This document shows, piece after piece, positions 62,400 through 64,000 of a DNA stretch of 64,000 nt. The stretch covers positions 930,001 to 994,000 of the forward strand of contig NZ_CP043420.1 of the NCBI RefSeq assembly GCF_008247605.1, given 5' to 3'. How positions within the stretch are numbered: the stretch's first letter is position 1; every line of letters begins with the position of its first letter. The position numbers and the translations under genes were made by a program. The DNA is from Kushneria phosphatilytica (GTDB taxonomy: Bacteria; Pseudomonadota; Gammaproteobacteria; Pseudomonadales; Halomonadaceae). The notes below the pieces were generated by a model. That model had not been told where the DNA came from and ran no database searches. It saw nothing but the letters and a program-made list of their open reading frames with translations.

Positions 62400-62699
62400 T
62401 CAGGGCATAACCCGTTTGAAGGGCTTGACGGTCACGCTTTCATAGACGCCGGCGGCGACATAGGGATCGGCATTCGCCCACTGTTGCGCGGCCTGGAGTG
62501 ATTCGAACTCCGCCACCACCAGGCTGCCGGTAAAGCCGGCTTCGCCGGGATCGTTGCTGTCCACCGCTGGCAGTGGCCCGGCCAGTACCAGACGCCCTTC
62601 GTCGCGCAGTTGCTCAAGGCGAGCCACATGATCAGGACGAGCCTGCTGGCGCAGGGGGGTGGAGTTTTCCACATCAGTGCTGTAGATGGCGTACATCAT
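62400..62699 (-). CDS. yciI: YciI family protein
   Basis: This 99-residue YciI/YCII-domain protein has the ferredoxin-like core [43 protein letters not shown] with the conserved His-Asp pair region, and [21 protein letters not shown]. The role is uncertain; some relatives act as dehalogenase- or synthetase-like enzymes. Its ATG overlaps the yciB stop (ATGA, 62696-62699), so the two are coupled. The 219 bp between it and mnmC hold one perfect DnaA-box sequence (62299-62307) but no gene. Confidence 0.9.
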   Translation of the reverse strand: MMYAIYSTDVENSTPLRQQARPDHVARLEQLRDEGRLVLAGPLPAVDSNDPGEAGFTGSLVVAEFESLQAAQQWANADPYVAAGVYESVTVKPFKRVMP

Positions 62700-63286
62700 G
62701 GCTGATCTTCCTTGCGGGGTGAGGGGCGCTGATCATCGCTTGCGCCATTGCCGCCATCACGGGGCAGATGGCGGGCCAGATAAACGCCCTGAATCAGAAT
62801 GAAGAGCAGGGTCAGACCCAGCATGCCGAACAGCTTGAAGTCGACCCAGACTTCTTCGCTGAAGTTCATGAACACGAAAACGTTAACCGCGCCCATGACA
62901 ATGAAAAAGGCGACCCAGGCGAGGTTGAGGCGCATCCATACCGGCCGCGGGAGCGTCAGGTTCTTCTCCATCATGCGCTGGATCAGCGGTTTGCCACCGA
63001 TCAGCGGTGACAGCAGAAAGGCCGCGGCAAAAAGCCAGTTGACCACGGTCGGTTTCCACTTGATGAAGGCACCATCACCGAGCAGCACGGTCGCGCCTCC
63101 CAGCAGGATCACCAGCGCCAGGGTGATCAGATGCATGCGCTCCACCTTCCGATAGCGCCACCAGGTAAACAGCACCTGAGCAATGGTGGCCGGAATCAGG
63201 ACCGCGGTGCTGATCACGATGTCCTTCGTCCACTGATAGACGAGGAAGAACACCGCAATCGGCAGAAAGTCGACGAGCATCTTCAT
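62696..63286 (-). CDS. yciB: Inner-membrane septation protein YciB
   Basis: YciB (formerly IspZ/septation protein A) is a five-helix inner-membrane protein linked to cell-envelope synthesis and division. The 196-residue protein begins [20 protein letters not shown] and includes [36 protein letters not shown] and [21 protein letters not shown] charged C-terminal tail of about 25 residues is extra relative to E. coli (179). GGAG lies 7 nt before the ATG. It is first in yciB-yciI and divergent from the PHP-domain gene. Confidence 0.93.
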   Translation of the reverse strand: MKMLVDFLPIAVFFLVYQWTKDIVISTAVLIPATIAQVLFTWWRYRKVERMHLITLALVILLGGATVLLGDGAFIKWKPTVVNWLFAAAFLLSPLIGGKPLIQRMMEKNLTLPRPVWMRLNLAWVAFFIVMGAVNVFVFMNFSEEVWVDFKLFGMLGLTLLFILIQGVYLARHLPRDGGNGASDDQRPSPRKEDQP

Positions 63287-63384
63287 GCGCAGGCTCCAGC
63301 AGGACAGGGAGTGCGAGCGTTGACCCCGGACAGGGCAGCGCGCACCATAAAGGCCTCATTCTGACAAAGACGCTCACCCGCGTC

Positions 63385-64000
63385 ATGCCAATGCCGTTGA
63401 CTGCCATGTTTACTTCAGCCGGTGCTCAGGCTGCTACCGATGACTCATCCAATGCTCTGCCCGAGCGCATTGGCGATGCAAGCGGCATTGATCTGCATCT
63501 GCATTCCACTGCTTCTGACGGGCGTCTCACGCCCGAAGCGTTGATGCAGCTCTGCCATCGACGTGAGCTGCACACCGTGGCGGTCACCGATCATGACACC
63601 GTAGCCGGTCTTGATGAAGCACACCAGGCAGCGCAGCGTCTGAACCTGACGCTACTGCCTGGCGCCGAACTGTCATGTCGTTGGCGCGGCATTGGCATTC
63701 ATGTCGTGGCATTGCTGCCCGGGGCGCCCGGTAGCGTGCTGGAAGCCGGCCTGGCGCAGTTGAGCGAGGCACGCCATCAGCGTGCGGCGGTTATTGCCCA
63801 GCGGCTGGAACGGGCCGGTCTTGATAGTGCACTTGAGCGAGCTCGCGAGCAGGCTGGTAGCGACCGTCCACTGGGACGACCCGATTTTGCCCGGGCGCTG
63901 GTTGAGGCCGGACTGGTGGCCGATCTGCCAGCCGCCTTCAAGCGCTACCTGGGCGCCGGTCGACCCGGCGATGTCAAAACCCACTGGCCTGAGCTGGCCG
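63385..64000 (+). CDS. PHP-domain phosphoesterase, RNase AM/TrpH family (partial, 3' end outside window)
   Basis: About 205 residues are visible and the frame runs off the right edge. The PHP-domain metal motifs are clear: IDLHLHSTASDGRLTPEAL, AVTDHDTVAGLDEA and LLPGAELSCRWRGIGIHVV. RPLGRPDFARALVEAG and the later KRYLGAGRPGDVK also match E. coli YciV (RNase AM, a 5'-3' exonuclease). Three in-frame ATGs (63385, 63391, 63406) are possible starts and none has a strong ribosome site. Its neighbourhood with yciB and yciI is shared with other gammaproteobacteria. Confidence 0.88.
   Translation, partial: MPMPLTAMFTSAGAQAATDDSSNALPERIGDASGIDLHLHSTASDGRLTPEALMQLCHRRELHTVAVTDHDTVAGLDEAHQAAQRLNLTLLPGAELSCRWRGIGIHVVALLPGAPGSVLEAGLAQLSEARHQRAAVIAQRLERAGLDSALERAREQAGSDRPLGRPDFARALVEAGLVADLPAAFKRYLGAGRPGDVKTHWPELA

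Overview
The window is a stretch of chromosome from a moderately halophilic gammaproteobacterium, most likely a member of the Halomonadaceae (Halomonas, Kushneria, Salinicola or a relative). The evidence is the ectoine-degradation set doeA-doeB-doeX, a complete poly-3-hydroxybutyrate (PHB) locus, gammaproteobacterial versions of PyrG, KdsA, Eno, MutS, RecA and AlaS, and a moderately high GC content. Genus cannot be fixed from the sequence alone. Almost every base is assigned to a gene or a short spacer. No CRISPR array, insertion sequence or complete prophage was seen.

Layout. 1-3.4 kb: a leftward sugar module (Tat-exported sugar-binding protein cut by the window edge, secreted aldose epimerase, FadR-type regulator). 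3.6-7.9 kb: LysO-type exporter, DUF3108 protein, DJ-1/PfpI protein, GhrA and CorA. 8-10.9 kb: a soluble double-PAS chemoreceptor coupled to a protein with three CheW domains, behind a near-consensus sigma-28 promoter. 11.3-14.1 kb: doeABX. 14.3-18.4 kb: pyrG-kdsA and eno. 18.7-18.9 kb: a CsrB/RsmZ-type small RNA, next to fdxA as in pseudomonads. 19-31.3 kb: fdxA, mutS, a lone LexA-boxed phage-tailspike-like gene, pncC, recA, recX, alaS, lysC and csrA. 31.5-31.9 kb: tRNA-Ser(GCT) and two identical tRNA-Arg(ACG) genes.

31.9-39.8 kb: dusC, then a leftward ggt-chrA-chrA-tctC-tctB-tctA group with a divergent GntR regulator and a perfect 18-bp palindrome between them. 39.9-41 kb: yigZ and a LexA-like peptidase that lacks a DNA-binding domain. 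41.2-47.8 kb: the PHB locus phaB-phaA-phaC, a divergent AraC-type activator (PhbR-like), phasin and PhaR, in the arrangement known from Azotobacter and Pseudomonas. 48-56 kb: smc-zipA-ligA-yheU and a DUF3892 protein. 56.2-60.2 kb: a 2-hydroxycarboxylate/citrate symporter with a divergent CitAB-type two-component system. 60.2-64 kb: mnmC, yciI, yciB and the start of a PHP-domain gene (RNase AM/TrpH family).

Links between genes. CsrA (31.1 kb) and the GGA-rich RNA (18.7 kb) form a regulator/antagonist pair inside one window. RecA and the tailspike-like gene both carry LexA-type operators. Carbon overflow (PHB) and compatible-solute catabolism (doe) both feed acetyl-CoA and amino-acid metabolism. 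The most unusual item is the single SOS-controlled tailspike-like gene at the mutS-pncC/cinA junction, the position where pseudomonads of the P. fluorescens group carry phage-tail-like bacteriocin clusters.
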